Origin: CALCLY01 sp900552775
Lineage (GTDB): Bacteria > Bacillota > Clostridia > UMGS1883 > UMGS1540
Direction of reading: 5' to 3'
Assembly: GCA_937966555.1 (NCBI GenBank)
Contig: CALCLY010000012.1
Location: 1-64,000 of the forward strand
Length of the DNA: 64,000 nt
Positions 51,224-59,947 of the stretch are shown piece after piece. The translations under genes and the position numbers were made by a program. Each line of letters opens with the position of its first letter. The first letter of the stretch is position 1. The notes beneath the pieces are model-generated. The model had not been told where the DNA came from and made no database searches. It saw nothing but the letters and a program-made list of their open reading frames with translations.

Positions 51224-52094
51224 TTATGGACTTATAAGCAGAATTCAGCATTTTTCAACCGATGACGGTGACGGAATAAGAACAACGGTTTTTATGCAGG
51301 GGTGCAGACTTTTCTGCAAATGGTGCCACAATCCCGAAACACTTTCGCGGGAAGGTACGCTTCTTGTGTTTTACGACAAATGCAAAGGGTGCGGCTTGTG
51401 TGAAAAAGCCTGCCAAAACGGCGCTCATAAAATATGTGCTGAACACAAGTTTGATAAGCAAAGGTGCATTCTTTGCGGTAAATGCGCCGAAAGATGCCCG
51501 GAAAGGGCGATTGAACTGAGCGGAAGGAAAATGAGTGTTTTAGAGGTTTTTGAAGAGATACAGGAAGATGCTGATTTTTATAAAAACGGCGGCGGAGTGA
51601 CATTCTCCGGAGGAGAACCTCTTTTACAGGCGGATTTTGTTGCTGAAACGGCAAAAAAATGCCGTGAAAACGGTATCGGCGTTTATATAGACACTGCGCT
51701 TTCGTGCGATTTTGCGGAGGTTGAAAAAGTGCTGCCGTATACAGATAAATTTTTAGCCGATTTTAAGGCCGCGCCGCCTGGAGAAATGCTGAAAATGACA
51801 GGAGCGGATTATGACCTTGTTCTTGAAAATATAAATCGGCTCCGCGAGAAAAGCAACGTTTTAATAAGAATTCCCGTTATTCCGGGATATAATTATTCCG
51901 CGGATATTATGCAGAAAACAGGCGAAGTTTTAAGCGGTATGAAAGCGGAACTTTTGCCGTTCCACAGGCTTGCCGCGTCAAAATATAAAGCCATGGGTAT
52001 GGATTATTCGTATGCGGATTGTGCAATGCCGTCAGAAGAAAAAATAAGCAAATTAAAAAATATATTAAAAAGTAAAGGAGTTATTGTATTATGA
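51216..52094 (+). CDS. Glycyl-radical-enzyme activating enzyme (radical SAM)
   Basis: A 292-aa activase that installs the glycyl radical in its partner. The radical SAM triad is Cys30, Cys34 and Cys37 (QGCRLFCKWCHNPE). A ferredoxin insert with two further 4Fe-4S sites follows (Cys56/59/62/66 and Cys84/87/90/94), as in dehydratase-type activases. The AdoMet motif GGVTFSGGEPLLQ lies near 125-137. ATG 51216 overlaps the enzyme gene by 8 bases, and its end overlaps the alcohol dehydrogenase by 4, so the three are coupled. Confidence 0.95.
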   Translation: MNNYGLISRIQHFSTDDGDGIRTTVFMQGCRLFCKWCHNPETLSREGTLLVFYDKCKGCGLCEKACQNGAHKICAEHKFDKQRCILCGKCAERCPERAIELSGRKMSVLEVFEEIQEDADFYKNGGGVTFSGGEPLLQADFVAETAKKCRENGIGVYIDTALSCDFAEVEKVLPYTDKFLADFKAAPPGEMLKMTGADYDLVLENINRLREKSNVLIRIPVIPGYNYSADIMQKTGEVLSGMKAELLPFHRLAASKYKAMGMDYSYADCAMPSEEKISKLKNILKSKGVIVL

Positions 52095-53197
52095 AAGCAA
52101 AAGCAGCTCTTTTTATGAGAGCAAAAAGACCTTTTGAAATAAAGGAGTATGAGGTTACGGATCCGAAAAAAGGGATGGTGCGTTTAAATCTTCTGGCAAG
52201 CGGTATATGCGGAACCGACGTTCATTTTTATGACGGAACAATACCGCTTGATGCGCCTAAGATAATAGGACATGAATTTGTCGGAGAAGTCGCAAAGATA
52301 AATGATGAGGATTCAAAAAAATACAATCTCTCCGTAGGAGACCGTGTTATTTCAAATATTGCCGTGCCGTGCGGAAAGTGTAAACTCTGCAAAAGCGGAG
52401 ATGACGCAAACTGTGTAAACATGGGTGTTACAAACGGCGGCAATCCGGAAGATGAACCACATTTTCACGGTGGGTTTGCGGAGGTTTCATATGCTCCGGC
52501 GGCAAATCTCATAAAAATCCCCGAAAATGTCGATTCACTTGCGGCATGTGTATTCGCGTGTCCGGGGCCTACGGCAATACATGCTTTTAATTTGGCAAAA
52601 AGAGCAGGCTGCGATATAAAAGATGCGGAAACGGCGGTGGTTTCCGGAACAGGTCCCGTAGGGTGCATGGCGATTGCGTATTTGGCAAACGCTGGAGTAA
52701 AAAATATTATTGTCCTTGCAAACCGCGAATCCAAAGAAAGTGATGAGCGTGTTACCGCTCTCGGAGCCACACGAATTTTGCATATAGCGTCTATGGAAGA
52801 TGACGAAATTATCGTGGAAATTTTGAATATATCCGGCGGGCTCGGAGCGGATCTGGCTTTTGAAGCTTCCGGAAATCCGAAAGCCGTGCCGCTTGCACTG
52901 AAATTTTTGCGCAACAGGGGTGTATATCTTGTTCCGGGACAGTATTCAAACAGCGGCGGCGCTTTAATAGAACCTCAGCTTATAACTTTTAAAGCGCTGC
53001 ACATAATAGGCTCGTCGCAATACAGTATGAGTGATGTACGTGAGTATCTTGAGTTTTTAAGCAGAAACGAAATGCTGCAGAATAATATAAAAAGTCTTGC
53101 GGCTCTCTATAAGGTTGAAGAAATAAATAAAGCTTTTGCGGATATTAAAGCGCGTAAAAATATAAAAAGTGTATTGGTAAGTGATAAAAATGATTAA
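52091..53197 (+). CDS. Zinc-dependent alcohol dehydrogenase (sorbitol/threonine dehydrogenase-like)
   Basis: A 368-aa medium-chain dehydrogenase. Catalytic zinc ligands lie in GICGTDVHFYDG and IIGHEFVGEV; a structural zinc site is in CGKCKLCKSGDDANC. The NAD-binding domain has VVSGTGPVGCMAIAYLANAG and the acidic strand end VLANRESK. It is translationally coupled to the activase (4-base overlap). In an operon with a radical dehydratase it plausibly oxidises the incoming polyol or reduces the carbonyl product; which one is unknown. Confidence 0.92.
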   Translation: MKAKAALFMRAKRPFEIKEYEVTDPKKGMVRLNLLASGICGTDVHFYDGTIPLDAPKIIGHEFVGEVAKINDEDSKKYNLSVGDRVISNIAVPCGKCKLCKSGDDANCVNMGVTNGGNPEDEPHFHGGFAEVSYAPAANLIKIPENVDSLAACVFACPGPTAIHAFNLAKRAGCDIKDAETAVVSGTGPVGCMAIAYLANAGVKNIIVLANRESKESDERVTALGATRILHIASMEDDEIIVEILNISGGLGADLAFEASGNPKAVPLALKFLRNRGVYLVPGQYSNSGGALIEPQLITFKALHIIGSSQYSMSDVREYLEFLSRNEMLQNNIKSLAALYKVEEINKAFADIKARKNIKSVLVSDKND

Positions 53198-54143
53198 AAA
53201 AATATGCATGGCGGGAGACTCGCACACGTGGGGAGAAGGTGCGGCGGATTATGTATTTAAAAAATTCAGTATTCCCGTATGTGCAGGTGAAAAAAGGCTT
53301 CTGCCTTTCAGCGTTCCGTCTTTTCCCACTCTCTTAAGAAATTATATAAATAAAAAGAGCGGCTCTGAAGCTGCGGAGCTTTCGGGCAGTGATATAAGCC
53401 GAAAATATAAAATCAAAAATATTTCGGAATGTGCGTGTGTCTGCGGAGAACTTTGTATTGATGCCGAGTTTGATTTTGCACGCGTTGAACTTATGCGCGG
53501 TTCATCCGAATGCGAAATATTCTGTGATGAAGTGATGAGTTTCAAATATAATGCGGACAAAAGCGATGAATATGAAGTTTTAAATATAATGCCTAAAAAG
53601 CGCGCGTCAAATCTTCGCATAAAATCAAGTAATGCCATGGTTTACAGAGTAGAGTTTTATAAAGGCAAATACGCGGTTTTAAATTGTGGGATAGGCTCTT
53701 GTCCGTCGTTTAGATATACGGAAGAATATCTTGATAAATATGTGCTTTCGGTTAAGCCGTCGGTTGTTTTAACAGAAATCTTTACGGTTAACGACTGGCT
53801 TTCTCAGAAAACTTCGGCGGAATGTGAAAAAAGCCTTGTAAATTTCGGAGAAAGAGTAATACTAGGCGGTGCAAAGCTTGCTTTTTCATCCGTTATTCCG
53901 ATTCTGGGCAATCAAATAAACGAAATCGGAATAAATTACGCAGAGTATATACATGCGGGTGAACGCGCGGCGCATGCTCTGAATGTACCGTATGCCGATG
54001 TATACCGGGCTTTTTCCAAAGAATATGACGAAACATCAAAGGATTCATATTACGGCGGAGATTGTTGGCATCCCGGAGCGCGCGGACACAAAATTTACTT
54101 TGAAGAAATAAAAAAGCTTGACATTATATCCGAACTGTGTTAA
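53190..54143 (+). CDS. SGNH/GDSL-family hydrolase
   Basis: A 317-aa protein. Block I is MAGDSHTWGEGAAD with the nucleophile Ser; block II Gly in LNCGIGSCPS; block III Asn in FTVNDWLSQ; block V D-x-x-H in GDCWHPGARGHK. This gives the Ser-Asp-His set of SGNH esterases. No signal peptide is present. A beta-sandwich-like insert occupies about residues 75-165. ATG 53190 overlaps the dehydrogenase end, so it is the last gene of the glycyl radical operon. It may deacylate the substrate. The pyr promoter lies in its last codons. Confidence 0.85.
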   Translation: MIKKICMAGDSHTWGEGAADYVFKKFSIPVCAGEKRLLPFSVPSFPTLLRNYINKKSGSEAAELSGSDISRKYKIKNISECACVCGELCIDAEFDFARVELMRGSSECEIFCDEVMSFKYNADKSDEYEVLNIMPKKRASNLRIKSSNAMVYRVEFYKGKYAVLNCGIGSCPSFRYTEEYLDKYVLSVKPSVVLTEIFTVNDWLSQKTSAECEKSLVNFGERVILGGAKLAFSSVIPILGNQINEIGINYAEYIHAGERAAHALNVPYADVYRAFSKEYDETSKDSYYGGDCWHPGARGHKIYFEEIKKLDIISELC

Positions 54144-54146
54144 AAT
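54118..54146 (+). promoter_or_regulatory. Promoter of the pyr operon
   Basis: TTGACA (54118-54123), 17-bp spacer, TAAAAT (54141-54146), inside the 3' end of the SGNH gene. Transcription would start about 20 bases before pyrC. I see no attenuator or PyrR-type hairpin in so short a leader. Confidence 0.8.
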
Positions 54147-54172
54147 AGATAAAAATCAGGGAGGATAAGAGC

Positions 54173-55441
54173 GTGAAATACATTATAAAAAATGCAAATA
54201 TTTTTTATAGAAAAAGTTTTCTTCCGCTTGACATATTAATAGAAAACGGAAGAGTTACAGATGTTTCTTCAAATATTCCTTCAAACGGTGTTAAAGTTTT
54301 TGATTTTAATAATAATTATTTATTTCCCGGCTTTACAGATGTTCATGTTCATCTGAGAGAGCCGGGTTTTTTGTACAAAGAAACAATCAAAAGCGCAACC
54401 CGGGCGGCGGCAGCAGGAGGGTATACGGCGGTTTGTGCAATGCCGAATTTAAATCCCATGCCGGACAGTTTGGAAAATTTGAAGGTTGAAAAAGATGCGA
54501 TTTTAAAAGACGCGAAAATTGCCGTATATCCTTATGGAGCGATAACAAAAGGAGAACGCGGAGAAGAACTTTCGGATATGGAAGAAATTTCAGACGGAGT
54601 CATTGCTTTTTCCGATGACGGACGCGGAGTTCAAAACTATGATATGATGCTTAAAGCACAGGAAAACTGTGCCAAACTCAATAAAATTCTTGCGGCTCAC
54701 TGCGAAGATGAAAGCTTGCTGCACGGAGGAGTTATTCATGACGGCATTTATGCAAAAAAACATAATTTACCGGGAATTTCCTCCGAAAGCGAATGGAGAC
54801 AGATTAAGAGGGATTTGGATATTGCGGCAAAAACAGGCTGCAAATATCATGTCTGCCACGTATCAACAAAAGAAAGCGTGGAAATAATAAGAAATGCAAA
54901 AAAGACAGGAATAGATGTGACGTGTGAAACGGCACCGCATTATCTTGTGTTTTCTGATGCGGATTTGCGTGATGACGGGAGATTTAAAATGAACCCTCCG
55001 CTCAGAAGCGAGGAGGACAGATATGCGCTTACTGAAGCAATTCAAGATGGCACAATAGATATGATTGCAACAGATCACGCGCCGCATTCCGCAGAGGAAA
55101 AGTCCGGCGGACTCAGAAAAAGTCTAAACGGAATTGTTGGACTCGAAACGGCATTTCCGGTGCTTTATACGGAACTTGTCAAAAAAAATGTCATAAGCCT
55201 TGAAAAACTTATATGTCTTATGAGTGTAAATCCTGCCGAACGCTTTTTCGGCGGCGGAGGAAAAATAGAGAAAGGCGAGGAGGCAAATTTTGCCGTTTGG
55301 GATCTAAACAAAGAGTACGAAATAGATTCCTCGCGCTTTTTTTCAAAAGGAAAATCTACACCGTTTGACGGAAAAAAAGTTTTCGGAAGATGTTTAAAAA
55401 CAATTTATAAAGGTGAAACTGTTTATGAAAGGAAGTGCTGA
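54173..55441 (+). CDS. pyrC: Dihydroorotase
   Basis: Cyclises carbamoyl-aspartate to dihydroorotate. The 422-aa amidohydrolase shows the metal motif TDVHVHLREPGF (about 58-69), AHCEDESLL, KYHVCHVSTKESV and the catalytic Asp in ATDHAPHS. Class I length. GTG 54173 follows AGGGAGG at good spacing. It is the first gene of pyrC-K-D-F-E-B-I. Confidence 0.96.
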   Translation: MKYIIKNANIFYRKSFLPLDILIENGRVTDVSSNIPSNGVKVFDFNNNYLFPGFTDVHVHLREPGFLYKETIKSATRAAAAGGYTAVCAMPNLNPMPDSLENLKVEKDAILKDAKIAVYPYGAITKGERGEELSDMEEISDGVIAFSDDGRGVQNYDMMLKAQENCAKLNKILAAHCEDESLLHGGVIHDGIYAKKHNLPGISSESEWRQIKRDLDIAAKTGCKYHVCHVSTKESVEIIRNAKKTGIDVTCETAPHYLVFSDADLRDDGRFKMNPPLRSEEDRYALTEAIQDGTIDMIATDHAPHSAEEKSGGLRKSLNGIVGLETAFPVLYTELVKKNVISLEKLICLMSVNPAERFFGGGGKIEKGEEANFAVWDLNKEYEIDSSRFFSKGKSTPFDGKKVFGRCLKTIYKGETVYERKC

Positions 55442-55442
55442 A

Positions 55443-56159
55443 ATGCTTGAAATAATGTCAAATGATCTTGTTGCCGAAAATGTATACAAGATGGTTTTGT
55501 GCGGCGATTTAAGCAATGTTACAAAGCCGGGGCAGTTTGTAAATATAAAGATAGACGGACTTTATTTGCGCAGACCGATTTCGGTTTGCGATAAAGAGGG
55601 AGATTTTCTCACAATAATTTATAAAGTTGTGGGCAATGGAACCGAAGAAATGAGCCGTATGGGAAAAGGAAAAAAACTTGATGTGCTCACAGGGCTCGGA
55701 AACGGATATTCCGTACAGGAAAGCGGAAATGCTCCGCTTTTGCTCGGCGGCGGTGTTGGTGTCCCTCCGCTGCTGTGGCTTGCAAAAAAACTGGTGTCGG
55801 AAGGCAAAAAAGTTACGGCGGCAATAGGTTTTAATTCCAAAAATGAAGTTTTTCTCGAGAATGAATTGCGTGATGCGGGATCCGATGTTTTTGTTGCCAC
55901 GGCAGACGGAAGCTACGGATCGAAAGGATTTGTCACGGATATAATGCCTCAGGAATACTCATATTTCTATGCCTGCGGTCCGGAGCCGATGCTCAAAGCC
56001 GTGTATGACAAGACATGTACATCCGGTCAGCTTTCGTTTGAGGAACGAATGGGATGCGGTTTCGGAGCATGCATGGGTTGCTCGTGCAAAACGAAATACG
56101 GCTTTAAAAGAATCTGTAAGGAAGGCCCCGTGCTTTTAAAGGAGGAAATCATATGGTAG
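55443..56159 (+). CDS. pyrK: Dihydroorotate dehydrogenase electron-transfer subunit
   Basis: A 238-aa FAD/[2Fe-2S] subunit that passes electrons from PyrD to NAD. It has the FAD-binding segment YLRRPISVCDKEGDFLTI, the nucleotide-binding LLGGGVGVPPLLWLAKKL, and a cluster of four Cys near the end (MGCGFGACMGCSCKT, then C in KRICKEG). ATG 55443 follows AAGGAAG and lies one base after the pyrC stop; its stop overlaps pyrD. Confidence 0.95.
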   Translation: MLEIMSNDLVAENVYKMVLCGDLSNVTKPGQFVNIKIDGLYLRRPISVCDKEGDFLTIIYKVVGNGTEEMSRMGKGKKLDVLTGLGNGYSVQESGNAPLLLGGGVGVPPLLWLAKKLVSEGKKVTAAIGFNSKNEVFLENELRDAGSDVFVATADGSYGSKGFVTDIMPQEYSYFYACGPEPMLKAVYDKTCTSGQLSFEERMGCGFGACMGCSCKTKYGFKRICKEGPVLLKEEIIW

Positions 56160-57070
56160 ATTTAAGCGTAAATCTCGGAGAACTCAAACTTGAAAACCCC
56201 GTTATACCTGCAAGCGGAACATTTGGTTACGGGGAAGAATATTTGCAGTTTTACGATATCAGAATTTTAGGCTCAATAGCATGTAAAGGAACAACGAAGG
56301 AAGAACGTTTCGGAAATCCCACACCGCGTATTGCGGAATGCGAAAACGGTGTTGTAAATTCAATCGGATTGCAGAATCCCGGTATTGACGTTGTGGTGCG
56401 CGAAAAGCTTCCCCGTTTGCGTGAAATTTACGGTAAACCCGTAATAGCTAATATCAGCGGTTTTTCGGTAGACGAGCTTGTTTATTGCTGTGAGAAGGTT
56501 AACAAATCGGAAAATGTAGGAATTATAGAGCTTAACATAAGCTGCCCTAATGTTCACGGCGGCGGTATGAGTCTCGGCGTGTGTCCGGCATCGGCGGCAG
56601 AGGCAACGGCGGCTGTTAAAAAAGTTACGGATAAACCTGTATATGTAAAGCTGACGCCGAATGTAACGGATATAACCGAGATAGCCGTAGCGTGCGAAAA
56701 AGCAGGGGCTGACGGTTTAAGCCTTATAAATACAATGCTCGGAATGCGCGTTGACCTTAAAACAAGAAAGCCTATTTTGGGAAATATTAAGGGAGGCTAT
56801 TCGGGAAGAGCCATTTTTCCTTCGGCACTGAGATTTGTGTATGAAGTTTATGAAAAAGTTTCTATTCCGATTATTGGAATAGGAGGCATTTCCTGTGCGG
56901 AAGATGTGATAGAAATGATGCTGTGCGGTGCATCCGCAATTGAAATCGGTGCGGAAAATCTGATAAATCCCTATGTGTGCAAAGAGGTTATAGAAGAACT
57001 TCCGCGTGTAATGGAAAAATACAATATAAATAACTTAAGAGAAATAATCGGAGGTGCTCATCGTGGCTAA
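56153..57070 (+). CDS. pyrD: Dihydroorotate dehydrogenase, class 1B catalytic subunit
   Basis: A 305-aa FMN barrel. The active-site Cys is in LNISCPNVHGGG; the FMN phosphate site includes GIGGISCAEDVIEMM and IEIGAENL. With PyrK it forms the NAD-linked class 1B enzyme. ATG 56153 overlaps the pyrK stop by seven bases and has GGAGG upstream. Confidence 0.96.
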   Translation: MVDLSVNLGELKLENPVIPASGTFGYGEEYLQFYDIRILGSIACKGTTKEERFGNPTPRIAECENGVVNSIGLQNPGIDVVVREKLPRLREIYGKPVIANISGFSVDELVYCCEKVNKSENVGIIELNISCPNVHGGGMSLGVCPASAAEATAAVKKVTDKPVYVKLTPNVTDITEIAVACEKAGADGLSLINTMLGMRVDLKTRKPILGNIKGGYSGRAIFPSALRFVYEVYEKVSIPIIGIGGISCAEDVIEMMLCGASAIEIGAENLINPYVCKEVIEELPRVMEKYNINNLREIIGGAHRG

Positions 57071-57761
57071 AGATGTAATTATTGCTCTGGATTTTGCAAA
57101 AAAAACAGAGACGCTTGACTTTTTGAGAGAGTTTGAAGGGAGAAAACCGTACGTTAAAATCGGCATGGAACTTTTCTATGCTGAAGGGCCTCAGGTGGTC
57201 TCGGAAATCAGGAAAATGGGGCACAGCATTTTCCTTGATTTAAAACTTCATGATATTCCGAACACCGTGGAAAAAGCAATGCGTGTTTTGTCGTCACTTG
57301 ATGTAAATATGTGCAATCTTCATGCTGCAGGGACAAAGACGATGATGGAGGCGGCTCTTCGCGGACTTACAAGAGCAGACGGTTCAAGACCGCTGCTCCT
57401 TGCCGTAACACAGCTGACATCAACAAGCCCGGAAAGCTTAAAAAATGATTTGCTTGTTGACAAACCGATGGATAAAGTTGTAATGCACTATGCTAAAAAT
57501 GCCGCAGATTCAGGTCTTGACGGAGTTGTTTGCTCGCCGCTCGAGGCAGGCAAGGTGCACTCTGTCTGCGGAGACGGTTTTCTTACCGTAACACCGGGTG
57601 TACGTTTTGCGGACGGTGATGCCGGCGACCAGGTCAGAATTACAACGCCTGCCAAAGCGCGTGAACTCGGCTCAGACTATATAGTTGTAGGAAGACCTAT
57701 AACGGCAGCGGATAATCCCGTAAAGGCATATGAGAGATGCTGCAGGGAATTCGGAGTATAA
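57063..57761 (+). CDS. pyrF: Orotidine-5'-phosphate decarboxylase, type 1
   Basis: A 232-aa decarboxylase making UMP. The catalytic K-x-x-D pair is in FLDLKLHDIPNTV, with ALDFA at the N-terminus and the phosphate-binding TPGVRF and IVVGRPITAADNP at the end. GTG 57063 follows GGAGGTG. It is the functional pyrF of the window, in contrast to the degenerate protein at 40280. It overlaps pyrD by eight bases. Confidence 0.96.
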   Translation: MAKDVIIALDFAKKTETLDFLREFEGRKPYVKIGMELFYAEGPQVVSEIRKMGHSIFLDLKLHDIPNTVEKAMRVLSSLDVNMCNLHAAGTKTMMEAALRGLTRADGSRPLLLAVTQLTSTSPESLKNDLLVDKPMDKVVMHYAKNAADSGLDGVVCSPLEAGKVHSVCGDGFLTVTPGVRFADGDAGDQVRITTPAKARELGSDYIVVGRPITAADNPVKAYERCCREFGV

Positions 57762-57782
57762 AAACAAAAGGAGGATTTACAT

Positions 57783-58424
57783 ATGTTTAAAAAAGAAGTT
57801 GCGGAGATATTGCTCAAAATTGGAGCGGTTTTTTTGAGACCCGATGAGCCTTTTACATGGGCAAGCGGAATCAAAAGTCCTGTGTATTGCGATAACAGAC
57901 TTATTTTAACATCGCCCGAAAGCCGTACTGTGGTTGAAAATGCTATTGCACAAACCGTTAAAGAAAAATATCCCGAATGCGAAGTGCTTATGGGAACAAG
58001 CACGGCGGGTATTGCTCATGCGGCAATTGCGGCACATATTCTCGGCATGCCGATGGGATATGTGCGAGGCGGCGCAAAAGATCACGGCAGAGGAAACAGA
58101 ATAGAAGGCAAACTCAGTAAAGGCGAAAAGGTTGTTGTTATTGAAGACCTTATCTCAACCGGCGGCAGCGCCGTGGAAGTGGTTGAGGCATTAAGAGAAG
58201 CGGAAGCCGAGGTTTTGGGAATTGTCAGCATATTTACTTACGGCATGAAAAAAGGTTTGAAAAGACTGTCCGAAGCCGAAATTCAAAATACAAGCCTTAC
58301 GGATTTTGACTCGATTTTAGAGATTGCTGCCGAGACAGGTTATATTAAAAAAGAAAATATTTCGGCTCTTAAGGCTTTCAGAGATAATCCATCAGATGAA
58401 AGCTGGATTAAAAACATAAAATAG
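57783..58424 (+). CDS. pyrE: Orotate phosphoribosyltransferase
   Basis: A 213-aa type I phosphoribosyltransferase. The PRPP motif is VVVIEDLISTGGSAVEVVE near residue 120, with FTWASGIKSPVYCDNRLI and the flexible loop AKDHGRGNRIEGKL. ATG follows AGGAGG. It lies 21 bases after pyrF. Confidence 0.96.
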   Translation: MFKKEVAEILLKIGAVFLRPDEPFTWASGIKSPVYCDNRLILTSPESRTVVENAIAQTVKEKYPECEVLMGTSTAGIAHAAIAAHILGMPMGYVRGGAKDHGRGNRIEGKLSKGEKVVVIEDLISTGGSAVEVVEALREAEAEVLGIVSIFTYGMKKGLKRLSEAEIQNTSLTDFDSILEIAAETGYIKKENISALKAFRDNPSDESWIKNIK

Positions 58425-58470
58425 CACATACGTAAGATCTGCTTTTTACTGCAGAAGAAGGGAGTATTTA

Positions 58471-59382
58471 ATGAGACATATTATAGATATTTTGGATTTA
58501 AGTGTTTCGGAAATAGACAGCCTTATTGAAACGGCTGAGAAGATTATCGAAAATCCGGCTGAATACAGCGAAAAGTGTCACGGCAAAAAGCTTGCAACAC
58601 TCTTTTTTGAGCCGTCAACAAGAACACGATTGTCTTTTGAAGCGGCAATGCTTGATTTGGGCGGAAATGTTCTCGGCTTTTCGGAGGCACAGAGCTCATC
58701 GGCATCAAAAGGCGAAAGTGTGGCAGATACGGTGCGCACGGTAAGTTTATATGCCGATATCATTGCCATGAGACATCCGAAGGAAGGCGCACCTCTTGCC
58801 GCATCGAGAAGAAGCGAAGTGCCCGTGATAAATGCAGGCGACGGCGGACATAACCATCCGACGCAAACGCTTACCGATCTTTTGACGATCAAAAGAAAAT
58901 TCGGAAGGCTTAATAATTTAAAAATAGGTTTTTGCGGTGATTTAAAATTCGGACGCACAGTTCATTCTCTTATAAGAGCTATGATGAGGTATGAAAATGT
59001 TGAGTTTGTGCTTATCTCGCCTCAGGAGCTTTGTATTCCGCAGTATCTTAAAGATATAATGGATAAAAACGGAGCAAAATATACCGAAGCGCGTGAGCTT
59101 GACGGATCAATATCAGAACTTGACATTCTTTATATGACAAGAGTTCAGAGAGAAAGATTTTTTAATGAAGCAGATTATATAAGACTTCGCGATACATATA
59201 TTTTGACTCCGCAAAAACTCGAAAAAGCAAAAGATTCTCTCTGCATTATGCATCCTCTGCCGAGAGTCAATGAAATATCGGTGGCTGTAGACGATGACAA
59301 GCGCGCATGCTATTTTGAACAGGTCAAAAACGGCAAATTTGCAAGAATGGCGCTTATTTTAAAACTTCTTTCGGAGGTGTGA
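58471..59382 (+). CDS. pyrB: Aspartate carbamoyltransferase catalytic subunit
   Basis: A 303-aa transcarbamoylase. Carbamoyl-phosphate binding is in FEPSTRTRLSFEAAM (about 49-63); other conserved stretches are SSSASKGESVADTVRT, GGHNHPTQTLTDLLTI and MHPLPRVNEI. ATG follows AAGGGAG. It is paired with a separate regulatory subunit, overlapping region 59379-59385. Confidence 0.97.
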   Translation: MRHIIDILDLSVSEIDSLIETAEKIIENPAEYSEKCHGKKLATLFFEPSTRTRLSFEAAMLDLGGNVLGFSEAQSSSASKGESVADTVRTVSLYADIIAMRHPKEGAPLAASRRSEVPVINAGDGGHNHPTQTLTDLLTIKRKFGRLNNLKIGFCGDLKFGRTVHSLIRAMMRYENVEFVLISPQELCIPQYLKDIMDKNGAKYTEARELDGSISELDILYMTRVQRERFFNEADYIRLRDTYILTPQKLEKAKDSLCIMHPLPRVNEISVAVDDDKRACYFEQVKNGKFARMALILKLLSEV

Positions 59383-59384
59383 AA

Positions 59385-59816
59385 ATGAATATAGATTCTA
59401 TAAAAAACGGAATTGTGCTGGATCATATCAAAGCCGGCAAAAGTATGGAAATATATGAATATTTAAATCTTGGAGAACTTGATTCTTCGGTTGCTATAAT
59501 TAAAAATGCGCCCAGCAGAAAAATGGGCAAGAAAGATATTATAAAAATTGACGAAGAAATAGATTTAAATCTTGATGTTCTCGGATACATAGATGCGGAT
59601 ATTACAATTAATATCATTAAAGACGGCAAGAGGAGTGAAAAAAAGCACCTTGAGCTTCCGGAAACGGTGAAAAACGTTATTAAATGCAGAAATCCGCGGT
59701 GTATTACATCAACCGAGCAGGAAATAGATCAGATTTTTAAACTTGCCGACCGTGAAAATCGCATTTATCGCTGCATTTATTGTGAAAGCCGCGCTAAAGA
59801 ACATGAAGAAGACTGA
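59385..59816 (+). CDS. pyrI: Aspartate carbamoyltransferase regulatory subunit
   Basis: A 143-aa regulatory chain. The N-terminal nucleotide-binding domain begins MNIDSIKNGIVLDHIKAGKS; the C-terminal zinc domain has CRNPRC and CIYC, the four Cys expected. It should give allosteric control by ATP/CTP. ATG 59385 follows GGAGG; GTG 59379 is a less likely start. It is the last gene of the pyr operon. Confidence 0.95.
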   Translation: MNIDSIKNGIVLDHIKAGKSMEIYEYLNLGELDSSVAIIKNAPSRKMGKKDIIKIDEEIDLNLDVLGYIDADITINIIKDGKRSEKKHLELPETVKNVIKCRNPRCITSTEQEIDQIFKLADRENRIYRCIYCESRAKEHEED

Positions 59817-59901
59817 ATAGCGTACATTAGGAGGTAAATATAAATTATCACGGACGCTGTTTTGATAATTTTTTTACATCTCAGTGCCCGGATACGAAGT
59901 G

Positions 59902-59947
59902 AGGCAAATATTGCCCGTTATGCGGGCGGATATTTGCCTTATTTTTA
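59902..59947 (+). terminator. Terminator of the pyr operon
   Basis: A ~16-bp stem AGGCAAATAT-t-GCCCG / CGGGC-g-GATATTTGCCT variant with a 5-base loop, followed by TATTTTTAC. One internal mismatch. It sits between pyrI and the converging GH13 gene, whose stop lies at its edge. Confidence 0.75.

Noticed and set aside
54144..54172. A PyrR-type attenuator ahead of pyrC
   Set aside because: The leader is about 20 nt and holds no hairpins.
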